DNA of 52,937 bases from Firmicutes bacterium M10-2 (GTDB lineage: Bacteria; Bacillota_I; Bacilli_A; Erysipelotrichales; Erysipelotrichaceae), in contig KE159699.1 of NCBI GenBank assembly GCA_000403415.2, positions 1-52,937 of the forward strand, given 5' to 3'. Shown here piece after piece: positions 38,702 through 48,178 of this stretch (positions within the stretch are counted from its first letter, which is position 1; the number at the start of each line of letters is the position of its first letter). Both the position numbers and the translations under genes were made by a program. The notes beneath the pieces are model-generated. The model was not told the origin of the DNA, searched no databases, and worked only from the letters and a program-made list of their open reading frames with translations.

Positions 38702-39952
38702 ATGAAAACAAAAGCAGTACGCCTGTATGGAGTAAATGATATTCGTTTGGAAGAATTCGAGCTTCCGGAAATCAAAGAGGATGAAATTTTAGTGAAGGTT
38801 GTTTCGGATTCGATTTGTATGTCGACTTATAAAACGGTAAAGCAAGGAGCGAAACATAAACGGGTACCCAATGATGTATACGATCATCCGATTATTATCG
38901 GGCATGAATTTGCCGGCGATATTGTCAAAGTAGGGAAAAAGTGGCAGGATCAGTTCAAACCGGGACAAAAATTTGCCCAGCAGCCGGCTATTCCGGGACA
39001 AATGGAATCTCCGGGATATTCATATGAATGGTGTGGGGGAGATACGCAATATTGTATTTTCCCGAACGATATCATTGAAGCGGGATGCTTGTGGACATTT
39101 GATGGGGATGCTTATTTTGCAAGTTCGGTAGCAGAACCGGTTTCCTGCTGCATCGGAGGCTATCATACAAATTATCATACAGTTCCGGGAGAATATACGC
39201 ATATAATGGGAACGAAAGAAGGCGGAGATATCATTATTCTTGGCGGATGCGGTCCGATGGGGCTTGGTGCGATTTCTTACGGGCTGACATTTGAAAACAA
39301 ACCGAAACGGATCGTAGTCACAGAAGTGAATGATGATCGTATCGCAAGAGCTCGTGAAGTAATCAGTGAAGAAGAAGCCGCCGAACATGGTGTGGAACTG
39401 ATTTATGTCAATACAGCGAAGATGAAAGATCAAGTGCAAGAATTGATGGACATTACAGATGGCAAAGGATATGATGACGTTTTTATCTATGTTCCGAATC
39501 AGGCAGTTTGTGAAATCGGAAATCAGATTATGGCATACGATGGCTGCATGAACTTGTTTGCCGGACCGACTGATCCGAAATTCTCGGCCAATATGAACTT
39601 GTATGATTGCCATTATTCCAGAAGCAAGATCATTGGATCGACGGGTGGCACGATTGATGATATGAAAGAGGCAATCAATAAAAACAATGCAGGATTGATC
39701 AATTCGGCAGTTATGATCACCCATGTAGGGGGATTGGATTCAGTCGTGGAAACAACGAAAAATCTTCCGAATGTACCGGGAGGGAAGAAGCTGGTATATA
39801 CGCATATCAACATGCCGATGACTGCGATCGAAGATTTCGAAAAACTCGGAGAAACAGATCCTTTCTTTAAGGAATTGGATAAAGTATGCAAGGCGAATAA
39901 AGGCTTGTGGTCTGCGCAGGCAGAAAAGATGTTATTGGAGCATTTTGCATAA
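38702..39952 (+). CDS. Zinc-binding dehydrogenase, L-sorbose-1-phosphate-reductase-like (MDR family)
   Basis: 416 residues of the medium-chain dehydrogenase/reductase superfamily. Catalytic-zinc region DSICMSTYK and IIGHEFAGDI with a Cys and His-Glu pair, and a Rossmann motif IILGGCGPMGLGA. From memory it is closest in style to SorE-type sugar-phosphate reductases, with unusually long insertions (GQMESPGYSYEWCGGDTQYC). It probably oxidises or reduces the phosphorylated sugar imported by the PTS, in place of the MtlD enzyme. RBS AAAGGATAAAG. Followed by a strong terminator ending the operon. Confidence 0.75.
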   Translation: MKTKAVRLYGVNDIRLEEFELPEIKEDEILVKVVSDSICMSTYKTVKQGAKHKRVPNDVYDHPIIIGHEFAGDIVKVGKKWQDQFKPGQKFAQQPAIPGQMESPGYSYEWCGGDTQYCIFPNDIIEAGCLWTFDGDAYFASSVAEPVSCCIGGYHTNYHTVPGEYTHIMGTKEGGDIIILGGCGPMGLGAISYGLTFENKPKRIVVTEVNDDRIARAREVISEEEAAEHGVELIYVNTAKMKDQVQELMDITDGKGYDDVFIYVPNQAVCEIGNQIMAYDGCMNLFAGPTDPKFSANMNLYDCHYSRSKIIGSTGGTIDDMKEAINKNNAGLINSAVMITHVGGLDSVVETTKNLPNVPGGKKLVYTHINMPMTAIEDFEKLGETDPFFKELDKVCKANKGLWSAQAEKMLLEHFA

Positions 39953-39968
39953 AACAACAGATAAAAGA

Positions 39969-40018
39969 CTTTCGGTTTATTCGCTATAGCCATGCGATAA
40001 ACCGAAAGCCTTTTTTTA
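39969..40018 (+). terminator. mtl-operon terminator
   Basis: Long stem with CTTTCGGTTTAT paired to ATAAACCGAAAG and a T-run (TTTTTTT) after it. The stretch 40019-40120 contains nothing else I recognise. Confidence 0.9.
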
Positions 40019-40120
40019 ATGAGATCTTTCGAGTGGTCGACTGATTTTATTCAGTGATATGCTCTCTTAATAAATGCGGAAATCTTGTTAGGAGAGCAGC
40101 CTATCCTTACGTTTAATTTT

Positions 40121-41116
40121 TCAGCTTTTTCTTGTGGAATCTCTTACGATTAATTTTCCGTTGTATAAAGTTTTAAACGGATGGTCCTCATTTTTCAAAG
40201 CTTGCATGATGGCCAGCATTCCGGACCAGCACATATATTCGACTCGATTATCGAAACTTGTCAGTTCCGGTGTGCACACTTGAGAAAGAACCGAATTGTT
40301 AAACCCGGTTACCTGGATATTTTCCGGGACTTGAATTTTGTGTTTCGCACACGATTTTAAAGCGGCAACCGCGATTTCATCATCACATGCGATAAACGCA
40401 TCGCATTTTTTTTCGGATGCCAGCAGATCCTCGATTACATTGCATGTTTCTTCAAAAGATTCCGATACTTTTTGTTCGCGAAAAACGATGTTGTGCTCTT
40501 TGCACGCATCCATGCATCCTTTCTTTTTTTTTCTGGTGGAAGGAGAATCGTTGCGATATAGAAAAATCGGGCTTTCGGCACCGCCTTCCAGAACCAGCTC
40601 AGTTAGTTTGTATTCAGCTTCTTGATCATCGTGAAGGATGCAAAAGACATTTTCTGCATCCAAATAGCCGTTGAGCAGACAAACGGGTATTCTTTTGGCG
40701 GCTTGAACAATGTATTCGTTCTTTTTTGGGTCTTGGCTGATAAAATGGGAACCAATCAAAATGATTGCATCTACGTTGCGATCCAACAACATTTGAAGAT
40801 CTTTTTCCTGATGGGTTTCATCATATCCTGTACAGCTCAAAATAGCGGCAAACTGTTCTTTTTTCACTAATGGTTCAAGAAAGTGGATGCATTGCGCTTG
40901 ATATAGATCGCCCGCATCCGAACAAAGAATGCCAACGGTTGACATAGTCGAATTGGCCATTCCTCTTGCGAAGGCGTTAGGAGAATAGTTGTTTTCTTCG
41001 ATCACTTTCATGACCTTCGCCCGTGTTTTTTCGGATACATATCCAGAATTGTTGATTACACGGGAAACTGTGGCGATACTTACGCCGGATTGGTGGGAAA
41101 TATCATAAATATTCAT
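40121..41116 (-). CDS. LacI-family transcriptional regulator
   Basis: 331 residues. An N-terminal LacI HTH (MNIYDISHQSGVSIATVSRV, hinge SPNAFARGMA) is followed by a periplasmic-binding-protein-like sensor domain (TVGILCSDAGDLY, IIL.GSHF, FIACDDEIAVAAL). It is cysteine-rich for the family. The ATG at 41116 follows AGGAG with 9-bp spacing. Convergent with the mtl operon, and no sugar gene lies on its upstream side, so the regulon is unknown; the mtl operon is one possibility. Confidence 0.88.
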   Translation of the reverse strand: MNIYDISHQSGVSIATVSRVINNSGYVSEKTRAKVMKVIEENNYSPNAFARGMANSTMSTVGILCSDAGDLYQAQCIHFLEPLVKKEQFAAILSCTGYDETHQEKDLQMLLDRNVDAIILIGSHFISQDPKKNEYIVQAAKRIPVCLLNGYLDAENVFCILHDDQEAEYKLTELVLEGGAESPIFLYRNDSPSTRKKKKGCMDACKEHNIVFREQKVSESFEETCNVIEDLLASEKKCDAFIACDDEIAVAALKSCAKHKIQVPENIQVTGFNNSVLSQVCTPELTSFDNRVEYMCWSGMLAIMQALKNEDHPFKTLYNGKLIVRDSTRKS

Positions 41117-41137
41117 AGTGGAACGCTCCTTATTCTT

Positions 41138-41157
41138 ATGATACCTCACCAATGGTG
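41138..41157 (-). promoter_or_regulatory. Probable LacI-gene -10 box with adjacent palindromic operator
   Basis: On the minus strand TATCAT is a -10 candidate. Next to it CACCA-A-TGGTG (41147-41157) is an 11-bp palindrome with a one-base centre, in the -35/-10 interval. This is consistent with autoregulation by the LacI protein; the -35 is weak. Confidence 0.4.
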
Positions 41158-41249
41158 GATTGCCACGCATTTATGTAATTTTTTCGTGCCGGGGATTATC
41201 GGGGTATCATGTTTTTTCCGCTATAGGAAATAAATCAATTGCGAAATAA

Positions 41250-41633
41250 GAAAAAGGAAAGGACGATTGGACCATATTAATCCTTCCGGGAGGATATGGT
41301 GCTGTAGAAGAAATGAAAAAAAGCAAAATACTTTGTGAGCGATTACGTGAACGAAACAGCCAAGGAAAACGGATTGGAGTGATATGTTCGGGGACGCAAA
41401 TGCTTGAAGAATCGAATGTAATTAAGGGACGACGAGTTACAGGATATGAAAAATATTTAAAAAGCGGAATTTTTACAAGAGAAGTTGTTGAAATAGACGG
41501 AAATCTTATTACGAGTCAAGGACCGGCTACAGCGTATCCGTTCGCGTTTGCTTTGATTGAAGCAGCCAATATTGATACAAGCGAATTGCGTCAACGTCTA
41601 ATGTATACATTCGCGAATGCATGGCGACCATGA
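41250..41633 (+). pseudogene. 5'-truncated DJ-1/PfpI-family gene
   Basis: The frame opens after a TAA at 41247 and reads DDWTILILPGGYGAVEEM, then GVICSGTQMLEESNVIKGRR and LITSQGPATAYPFAFALIE. This is the nucleophile-elbow (ICSGT, Cys) and C-terminal half of a class-I glutamine-amidotransferase-like DJ-1/PfpI protein. About the first 60 residues are missing and no start with RBS is visible before the GGXG strand (the ATG at 41313 would delete more). Most likely a remnant left by deletion. Confidence 0.75.
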
Positions 41634-41687
41634 TTTATGCGAGATTGGAATGTTTGGTGCGGTTGTCCAATCGAGTGCCGTAAATTC

Positions 41688-41722
41688 ATCCCCCACTTCT
41701 AATAAAATGGGGGATTTTTTTG
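41688..41722 (+). terminator. Terminator after the DJ-1/PfpI remnant
   Basis: ATCCCCCA pairs with TGGGGGAT over a 12-nt loop and runs into TTTTTTT. Its survival supports the view that the remnant was once a full gene. Confidence 0.85.
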
Positions 41723-41744
41723 CGGGATAAAGTTAAAACGGATA

Positions 41745-42194
41745 CTAATATTTTTTCCATATTATACGATCCAACCATGTTTGACATCCTTTTAAAATAT
41801 CTTGATAGGCTGTTTCGAAATCGTCGGTATACCATGGATCTGCAATGTTCTTTCCGTCAAGAAGTAAGTGAATCTTATGGTCGGGGTTGTGGGGGATGAT
41901 CCGTTTGATATTGCGCTGATTGTTGGAATCCATCACTAAAATATAGTCGAAGAGCTTATAATCTTTTTTTGTTACTTGGCGGGCGTAATGGCGTGAAAAC
42001 GGAATACCTTTTTCACGTAGTTTTTGTTTAGCCGGCGCATACATATCATTTCCAAGTTCTTCGGTGCTTGTTGCTGCCGATTCAATATAAAACTGATCAC
42101 TCATTTCTTCTTTTTTGACGAGATCTTTCATGATGAATTCGGCCATGGCAGAACGGCAGATATTGCCATGACATACGAATAGGATTTTTTTCAT
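41745..42194 (-). CDS. Low-molecular-weight protein tyrosine phosphatase
   Basis: 149 residues. The P-loop CHGNICRS (Cys8 to Arg14) opens the protein and the general-acid loop is DPWYTDDF near the C-terminus; both are complete, so it should be active. Cytoplasmic; family members act on phosphotyrosine or phosphoarginine. RBS AGGAGGA. Upstream, 42195-42488 holds only A+T-rich DNA and the next gene's promoter. Confidence 0.92.
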   Translation of the reverse strand: MKKILFVCHGNICRSAMAEFIMKDLVKKEEMSDQFYIESAATSTEELGNDMYAPAKQKLREKGIPFSRHYARQVTKKDYKLFDYILVMDSNNQRNIKRIIPHNPDHKIHLLLDGKNIADPWYTDDFETAYQDILKGCQTWLDRIIWKKY

Positions 42195-42488
42195 CTTCTA
42201 TCCTCCTGAATGTATAAATTCAGTATATCGCAATTTGCGTTCTTCTTCCTCGTTTTTTATTGGGGTGTCCGAGTTTATTTTACTACTTAAGCATAGGATT
42301 TTATTTATACTTATGATGATGTTTTTCTTTCTATACTTAAAGATAAAGCTTCTGAAATAAAAAAATATAACGTTTTGTTTGGCGGCGCCGATTAAAAAAT
42401 ATTCTCAAAAAATAAATCAAAGTTTTCGCTTTTCATGTTTGTTCTCTTTGCTTTTGGTATAATAATTTCCGAGAAAGAAGGGAAAAGT

Positions 42489-43076
42489 ATGAAGAAAAAA
42501 TTGTATATGATGAGACACGGACAAACCTTATTCAACAAGCTTTGTCTGATCCAAGGATGGTGTGATTCTCCATTGACTGTTCGAGGGCAAAAACAAGCTC
42601 GGATCGCTAAGAAGTATTTTCAAGATCATCAAATTTCTTTTGATCGAGTCATCTGTTCTACAAGCGAACGATGCAGCGACACCTTGGAAATCGTGACCAA
42701 CCAGCCTTATGAACGCTACAAGGAATTGAAAGAAATGAATTTCGGAACGTTCGAAGGAGCTCCCGAACGCTTACTTCCTCCATTAGATCTGTTTTTTACG
42801 TATTTTAAAAATTTTGGCGGAGAAACAATTCACGAAGTAAGCAATCGAATTTATGGAAAAATATCTTCGATCATGGAAGAAGAAGGAAACTCGATTTTAT
42901 GCGTCACACATGGCGGTGCATTACGAGCTTTTCAGCTGCGTTTCTTTAATGATTCAGAATTGCGTACTATGAATTGCGACAATTGCGCCGTATTCGAATA
43001 TGATTACGACACTGACACAAAACAATTCGAATTCGTGCAAGCGATCAATCATGATTTTTCCCAACTGGAGGATTGA
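42489..43076 (+). CDS. Histidine phosphatase (phosphoglycerate-mutase-like) family protein
   Basis: 195 residues. The catalytic RHGQT (residues about 9-13) with LFNKLCLIQGWCDSPLT and the second His in LCVTHGGALRAF define the family. It is shorter than true cofactor-dependent PGM, so a broad-specificity phosphatase is more likely. An extended -10, TTGGTATAAT (42454-42463), lies 25 bp upstream and the ATG follows AAGGGAAAA. Ends 2 bp before the next gene's ATG, in the same operon. Confidence 0.87.
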   Translation: MKKKLYMMRHGQTLFNKLCLIQGWCDSPLTVRGQKQARIAKKYFQDHQISFDRVICSTSERCSDTLEIVTNQPYERYKELKEMNFGTFEGAPERLLPPLDLFFTYFKNFGGETIHEVSNRIYGKISSIMEEEGNSILCVTHGGALRAFQLRFFNDSELRTMNCDNCAVFEYDYDTDTKQFEFVQAINHDFSQLED

Positions 43077-43078
43077 AT

Positions 43079-43534
43079 ATGAGAAAAGAAAAATGCGCTC
43101 TTCAAGAGGATCGAATCGAAGAAATCTTGGAGCAAGGTGAATATGGCATTCTCGCTCTGTGCGCAGGAAAAAAACCGTACGCCGTTCCGATGAACTACGT
43201 TTATAAAAATAAATCTCTTTACTTTCACGGTGCCAAAGTCGGACTTCGGTATGACTATATTCAATTCAATGATCAAGCAAGTTTTTGTGTTATCGACCAC
43301 GCCATTGATCGCCCCGATCTTTTTAGTACCGATTACGCAAGCGTCATTGTAAACGGAACTGTCGAACTTGTTAAAGAGGAGGAAGAAATCAAAGAAGGTT
43401 TGTTCGCCCTGATCGAACATTTAGCTCCTCAGCGCATCGAAGACGGAAAAGCGTACATTGATCGGGCGTGGGAAAATACAGCTGTATTCAAACTGAACAT
43501 TCAGGAGTGGAGCGGAAAAGAAAGAAAAAGGTGA
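43079..43534 (+). CDS. Flavin-binding pyridoxamine 5'-phosphate oxidase-like protein (NimA-like)
   Basis: 151 residues. The opening EEILEQGEYGILALC, then AVPMNYVYKNKSLYFHGAKVG (read in parts) and a terminal NTAVFKLNIQEWSGK are characteristic of NimA-like flavin-binding proteins. Some relatives reduce nitroimidazoles, but that cannot be claimed from sequence alone. The ATG at 43079 lies after GGAGGATTGAAT; a TTG two codons upstream is less likely. It overlaps nothing but is tightly linked to the phosphatase gene. Confidence 0.82.
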   Translation: MRKEKCALQEDRIEEILEQGEYGILALCAGKKPYAVPMNYVYKNKSLYFHGAKVGLRYDYIQFNDQASFCVIDHAIDRPDLFSTDYASVIVNGTVELVKEEEEIKEGLFALIEHLAPQRIEDGKAYIDRAWENTAVFKLNIQEWSGKERKR

Positions 43535-43628
43535 AGATAGATTCTTCATCTTTTTAAAATTATACAATCAAATGAAAGCAACAAAAAAGAAAAGTTGGAC
43601 TATAATGAATCCAAGGAGGAACATACAA

Positions 43629-44714
43629 ATGCTCAAAATAGGAATGCTAACAAGCGGGGGCGATTGTCAGGCACTGAACGCCACAATGCGCGCCATTTAT
43701 AAGTCCGTTCGTCATGCAGCCAATGAATCTGTTGAATTTTACGGATTCGAGGACGGATACAAAGGATTGATGTACGGAAAGTATCGTGTTCTGAAACAAG
43801 AAGACTTTAACGGAATCTTGACGATTGGAGGAACAATTTTAGGAACGAGTCGTGTTCCGTTCAAAAAAATTCGTAAGCCCGATGAAAACGGAATGGATAA
43901 AGTTAAAGCGATGAAAAGTACCTATCATAAATTAGGCCTGGATTGCCTCGTCGTTTTAGGAGGTAACGGATCGATCAAAACGGCCAATCTTCTTTCCGAA
44001 GAAGGATTGAATGTCGTTGCGATGCCAAAAACGATCGACAATGATTTATGGGGAACGGACATGACGTTTGGCTTCCAATCTGCAGTCGATATCGCAACAA
44101 GAGCCATTGACGAAATTCATACAACCGCAAGCAGCCACAAACGTGTGTTTATTGTCGAAATTATGGGTCATAAAACAGGATGGCTTCCGCTCAATGCCGG
44201 AATCGCCGGAGGAGCCGATATTATTTTGCTTCCGGAAATACCTTACGATCTTGATAAAATCATTGATGTGATCGAAAATAAAAAGACCACCAACATTAAT
44301 GGCGGACGTTTCATGATCCTAGCTGTTGCCGAAGGAGCCATTTCGAAGGAAGATGCTAAACTGTCGAAAAAAGAATATAAAGAGAAATTGAAAAATTCTC
44401 CGTATCCTTCGGTTTCTTATGAACTTGCAGCTCAAATTCAGGAAAGAACCGGAAGGGAAGTCCGCGTCACTGTTCCCGGACATACACAGCGCGGAGGAGC
44501 CCCGGACGCATATGATCGGGTCTTTGCCAGCCGTGTAGGCGCAGCCGGAGGAAAAATGATCGTTGAAGGCCAATATGGATATATGGTCGCCTATCGCAAT
44601 CGCGAAATGATTAAAGTTCCGCTCAAGGAAGCGGCCGGAAAACTGAAACTCGTAGATCCGAACGCAAACATTATCAAAGAAGCAAAATTGATCGGAATCA
44701 GCTTTGGTGACTAA
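43629..44714 (+). CDS. 6-phosphofructokinase family (PfkA superfamily) with unusual nucleotide-site residues
   Basis: 361 residues. LTSGGDCQALNATMRAIY at the start, GTSRVPF and the catalytic PKTIDND are diagnostic of PfkA-type enzymes. The loop normally GGDGS is GGNGS, and the position that is Gly in ATP-dependent E. coli PfkA (GTIDND) is Lys, as in PPi-type enzymes. By the usual residue rule, Gly at 104 favours ATP while Lys at 124 belongs to the PPi or mixed clade, so phosphoryl donor is uncertain. ATG chosen 9 bp after AGGAGG; in-frame ATGs upstream would include that RBS. Overlaps the next gene by 11 bp. Confidence 0.88.
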   Translation: MLKIGMLTSGGDCQALNATMRAIYKSVRHAANESVEFYGFEDGYKGLMYGKYRVLKQEDFNGILTIGGTILGTSRVPFKKIRKPDENGMDKVKAMKSTYHKLGLDCLVVLGGNGSIKTANLLSEEGLNVVAMPKTIDNDLWGTDMTFGFQSAVDIATRAIDEIHTTASSHKRVFIVEIMGHKTGWLPLNAGIAGGADIILLPEIPYDLDKIIDVIENKKTTNINGGRFMILAVAEGAISKEDAKLSKKEYKEKLKNSPYPSVSYELAAQIQERTGREVRVTVPGHTQRGGAPDAYDRVFASRVGAAGGKMIVEGQYGYMVAYRNREMIKVPLKEAAGKLKLVDPNANIIKEAKLIGISFGD

Positions 44715-45747
44715 TTTAAGAAAAAGTCTGATTTCCTTGCTTGCTGCATTGGTGAGTTTATCATTTTTATGGCCTCAGCCGGTCAAGGCATATGAACATC
44801 GCAGCGTACTGCTCGATTGTGCAAGGAAATATTACAGTGTCGACTGGATCAAACAGCTAATCGATCTCATGGAAGAAAACAAAGCCAATGAGCTCCTCCT
44901 TCATTTTTCCGAAAATGAAGGAATGCGGATTGAATCAAAACAATATCCTTGGCTGACACAAGGCGAAAAAGGCGTATATACGCAAGAAGACATTATCGAA
45001 CTGGGCACATATGCCAAAGAAAAAGGAATCGAACTCATTCCTTCATTTGATTCTCCCGGACATTTGCGCTATGTGCTTGATCGCTATGAACAACATTATG
45101 GCTATTCGATCGCTACCGAGCTTTCCGACCAATGTATAGATCTTGCCAATCCAAAAGCCATCGCCTTTATTCGATCTTTGCAAAAAGAATACGGGGAATT
45201 GTTTTTGCAAACCGGAAGCAGTCAGTTTGATATGGGCGGAGATGAGGTATTTTCAAATTGGCTGTGGAGCAAAGCCACAAGCTGGAAAACGTACATTTCC
45301 AAACGATACGGACGCTCTTTAAAAGCCTATGATGCATTTACTGATTATATGAATGAAAGCAATGCTTTTTTAAAAGAACTCGGATTTCGCAGCTGTCGTA
45401 TGTACAACGATCAGCTGAAAAAGGGAAACCTTTCTCTTGATCCAGATATTGTAATTGAATATTGGACGATTAAAGGAGAAGTTCCCAAAGAAAACAAGGT
45501 ACTCAATTATTTGAATTTTTATTTGTATTATATTTTGGATCCGAACCTGTCTTATCTTGGAGGAAATGCAGATGCCATAGAAAGAGAGTGGACTCCGCAG
45601 TTTTTCTTGAATAAAAAAATGGAAAATCCGATTATCGGATCTTCCTATTGTATTTGGGCAGATATCCCGGATTCTCAAACCGAACAGCAAGTATTTGAAG
45701 GGGTCGCCCCTTTGATCAGAGCTTGGGGACACAAGTGTACTACTTGA
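44704..45747 (+). CDS. Secreted glycoside hydrolase family 20-like protein
   Basis: 347 residues. N-terminal signal peptide (KSLISLLAALVSLSFLWPQPVKA) and then a single TIM-barrel domain. IELIPSFDSPGHLRYVL and the Asp-Glu pair in FDMGGDEVFSNW match the catalytic features of beta-N-acetylhexosaminidases and lacto-N-biosidases. The usual N-terminal GH20b domain is absent. No ATG start: TTG at 44704 or GTG at 44707, both inside the PFK gene's end, so translation is probably coupled. Likely trims host or cell-wall GlcNAc/GalNAc-containing glycans outside the cell. Confidence 0.8.
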   Translation: MVTNLRKSLISLLAALVSLSFLWPQPVKAYEHRSVLLDCARKYYSVDWIKQLIDLMEENKANELLLHFSENEGMRIESKQYPWLTQGEKGVYTQEDIIELGTYAKEKGIELIPSFDSPGHLRYVLDRYEQHYGYSIATELSDQCIDLANPKAIAFIRSLQKEYGELFLQTGSSQFDMGGDEVFSNWLWSKATSWKTYISKRYGRSLKAYDAFTDYMNESNAFLKELGFRSCRMYNDQLKKGNLSLDPDIVIEYWTIKGEVPKENKVLNYLNFYLYYILDPNLSYLGGNADAIEREWTPQFFLNKKMENPIIGSSYCIWADIPDSQTEQQVFEGVAPLIRAWGHKCTT

Positions 45748-45759
45748 TCTCCAGGCTTT

Positions 45760-46188
45760 TTATTGTTCGTTTTTAGTGTTTTCGTCAATTTGCCTGACCA
45801 CCTTCATGAAAACATTGATTTCTTCTCTAGAAACCCCTTTGAATATTTTTTTGAAAAATTCGGTTTGAAGCTGTTTCCCTTCTGAAAAAATAATCATTGC
45901 CTGATCGGTTAATTCGATCGTTTTTTCGCGGCGATCTTTCGGATTGACCTGTAAAGTGACATAGCCTTCCTTTTCCATCTTTTCCAAGCTCATGGATACG
46001 AGATTCGCCTTAATTCCGCGCAACTCCACGATATCTTTGGCATGCTTACATTGGGGATTATTTCCCAGAAACATCAAGATAGCAATCATAGAAGGGGAAA
46101 TTTTATATTTCACAGCAAGAGGTTTCATGGCGCGTTTGTAGCTCTGGATAATTTTTTGGATGAAACCAACACTCCGTATGGCATTCAT
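45760..46188 (-). CDS. MarR-family transcriptional regulator
   Basis: 142 residues with a MarR winged helix: MIAILMFLGNNPQCKHAKDI, then KANLVSMSLEKMEKEGYVTL and the wing NPKDRREKTIELT. RBS AAGGAGG. Transcribed alone, convergent with the GH20 gene, without a terminator I can see between them. Target genes unknown. Confidence 0.85.
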   Translation of the reverse strand: MNAIRSVGFIQKIIQSYKRAMKPLAVKYKISPSMIAILMFLGNNPQCKHAKDIVELRGIKANLVSMSLEKMEKEGYVTLQVNPKDRREKTIELTDQAMIIFSEGKQLQTEFFKKIFKGVSREEINVFMKVVRQIDENTKNEQ

Positions 46189-46242
46189 AAAAAGACCTCC
46201 TTTGTAATCATACTATCCCATGGTTCTTAGGATCATGCAATG

Positions 46243-46270
46243 AAAAAAAGACCTCTTTCGAGGCCTTTTG
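46243..46270 (-). terminator. ftsH terminator
   Basis: On the minus strand AAAGGCCTC-GAAA-GAGGTCTTT (one G.U pair) followed by TTTT, directly after the ftsH stop codon. Confidence 0.85.
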
Positions 46271-48151
46271 TTACGCATTCGTTGAAGTGTTCGGCAATTC
46301 GACCGGCTTATTTAATATGTACATGAATTGCTCCCCTGTAATGGTTTCCTGTTCATACAAGTATTTTGCCAGTTCATGAAGTTTCATCTTGTTTTCGTCA
46401 AGAATCTGATACGCTTCATCGTATGCTTTTTTGATTAAAGCAATTACTTCTTCATCGATTTTTGCTGCTGTTTCATTTGAGCATGCCAGCGTTGTATCAC
46501 CGCCAAGATACGCATTGTTAACTGTTTCCAATGCTGTCATGCCAAAGTGGTCGGACATACCAAGACGGGTAATCATGGCACGAGCCAATTTGGTAGCTTG
46601 TTCGATATCGTTGCTTGCTCCGCTCGTGATCGAATTAAAGATCAGATCTTCGGCTGCACGCCCACCGCAATAGGTCATAATCCTTTGGTATGCTTCTTCT
46701 TTAGAAAGAAGATTCGTTTCTTCTTCCTCCACTTGCATCGTGTATCCCAGAGCGCCTTTGGTTCTTGGAATAATGGTGATCTTGTGCACAGGAGCTGAAT
46801 TTTTTGTTTTAGCAGCAACCAAAGCATGACCAATCTCATGATAGGAAACGATCATCCGTTCACGAGGGGAAATCACAGCACCTTTTTTCTGTTCACCCGC
46901 AATGACTGTTTCGATGGCTTCTTCAAGATCGCGCTGAGTCACTTGTTTGCGCCCATCACGTACCGCAAGAAGAGCACCCTCATTGATAATGTTGGCAAGA
47001 TCGGCACCACTTGATCCGGCTGCCGCACGAGCCACCGCATTGTAGTCAATTTCAGGAGAAGCTTTGATATGAGCTGCATGAAGTTTCAAGATCGCTTCAC
47101 GCCCTTGAAGATCCGGAAGCTCCACAGGAATGCGACGGTCAAATCGTCCCGGACGAGTCAAAGCAGCATCCAATGTATCAGGACGGTTTGTCGCTGCCAA
47201 GAGAACGACCCCTTTGGATCCGTCGAATCCATCCATTTCAGCAAGAAGCTGGTTCAAAGTTTGCTCCCGTTCGTCATTTCCGGAAATTCCTCCCGAATCA
47301 CGTTTTTTACCAACGGTATCAATCTCGTCGATAAATACGATACATGGTGCTTTTTCACGCGCCTGTTTAAAGAGATCGCGTACTTTCGCAGCACCGCGGC
47401 CAACGAACATTTCGACAAATTCCGATCCGGAAATCGAGAAGAACGGAACATCCGCTTCTCCGGCAACCGCTTTGGCAAGCAATGTCTTACCGGTTCCGGG
47501 AGGACCTACAAGCAAAGCGCCCTTTGGCATTTTCGCACCGATTTCCTGATATTTTTTCGGATTGTTCAAGAAATCGACAATTTCTTTTAAATTGTTTTTG
47601 GCTTCTTCTTGTCCGGCAACGTCTTTAAATGTTGTTTTTGTTTTTTCGCCAACATAAACTTTCGCATTGCTTTTTCCTAGATTTCCCATTCCGAAGCCAC
47701 CTCCGGAAGTAAAAGACATTTGGTCAGGAAGATCTCCCATCTTTTTTTGCATACGGCGGAAGAACCATGTTCCCAATCCCCATAAAATAAGCAATGGGAG
47801 GAAAAAGGAAATCAGTGAAGTAAGAATCGGGTTCATTTGGCTGGTAGGGACTTGTGTAAATGTAGCGCCTGCATCTTTTAGCCGATTCACTAAATCCAGA
47901 TCGTTCATGACTTGTGTTTCATAACGTTTTCCGTCATCGCCTTTCAAGGTGTAAGTGATCGTATTGTCCTGAACTTGGACCTTATCGACTTTTTTCTCCT
48001 CAATTTGATCAAGGAACGTGGAATACGTTTCGTCCTGAATACTTTGTGAAGAAAGGAAAGGCATTAATACCCAATTCAGAATCAAGATTACGATTAAAAT
48101 AATCAAATAGTAGTTATAAAGCGATTTTTTCGATTTTGGTTTCTTGTTCAT
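46271..48151 (-). CDS. ftsH: ATP-dependent zinc metalloprotease FtsH
   Basis: 626 residues. Two transmembrane helices (about 12-32 and 109-131) bracket an extracytoplasmic domain. The AAA+ module follows, with Walker A GPPGTGKT (216-223), Walker B IVFIDEID and [21 protein letters not shown] (in parts). The M41 protease has HEIGH (438-442; HEAGH in most species, zinc ligands intact) and a downstream Asp. Degrades misfolded membrane proteins and regulators. Start ATG at 48151 after AAGGAG. Its promoter carries a CIRCE-like inverted repeat. Confidence 0.96.
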   Translation of the reverse strand: MNKKPKSKKSLYNYYLIILIVILILNWVLMPFLSSQSIQDETYSTFLDQIEEKKVDKVQVQDNTITYTLKGDDGKRYETQVMNDLDLVNRLKDAGATFTQVPTSQMNPILTSLISFFLPLLILWGLGTWFFRRMQKKMGDLPDQMSFTSGGGFGMGNLGKSNAKVYVGEKTKTTFKDVAGQEEAKNNLKEIVDFLNNPKKYQEIGAKMPKGALLVGPPGTGKTLLAKAVAGEADVPFFSISGSEFVEMFVGRGAAKVRDLFKQAREKAPCIVFIDEIDTVGKKRDSGGISGNDEREQTLNQLLAEMDGFDGSKGVVLLAATNRPDTLDAALTRPGRFDRRIPVELPDLQGREAILKLHAAHIKASPEIDYNAVARAAAGSSGADLANIINEGALLAVRDGRKQVTQRDLEEAIETVIAGEQKKGAVISPRERMIVSYHEIGHALVAAKTKNSAPVHKITIIPRTKGALGYTMQVEEEETNLLSKEEAYQRIMTYCGGRAAEDLIFNSITSGASNDIEQATKLARAMITRLGMSDHFGMTALETVNNAYLGGDTTLACSNETAAKIDEEVIALIKKAYDEAYQILDENKMKLHELAKYLYEQETITGEQFMYILNKPVELPNTSTNA

Positions 48152-48178
48152 CGATGTCTCCTTCTTAAAGTTAAACTC

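Noticed and set aside
46826-47590. ORFs on the plus strand opposite ftsH
   Set aside because: They are antisense shadows of the conserved ftsH frame with no similarity or RBS of their own.
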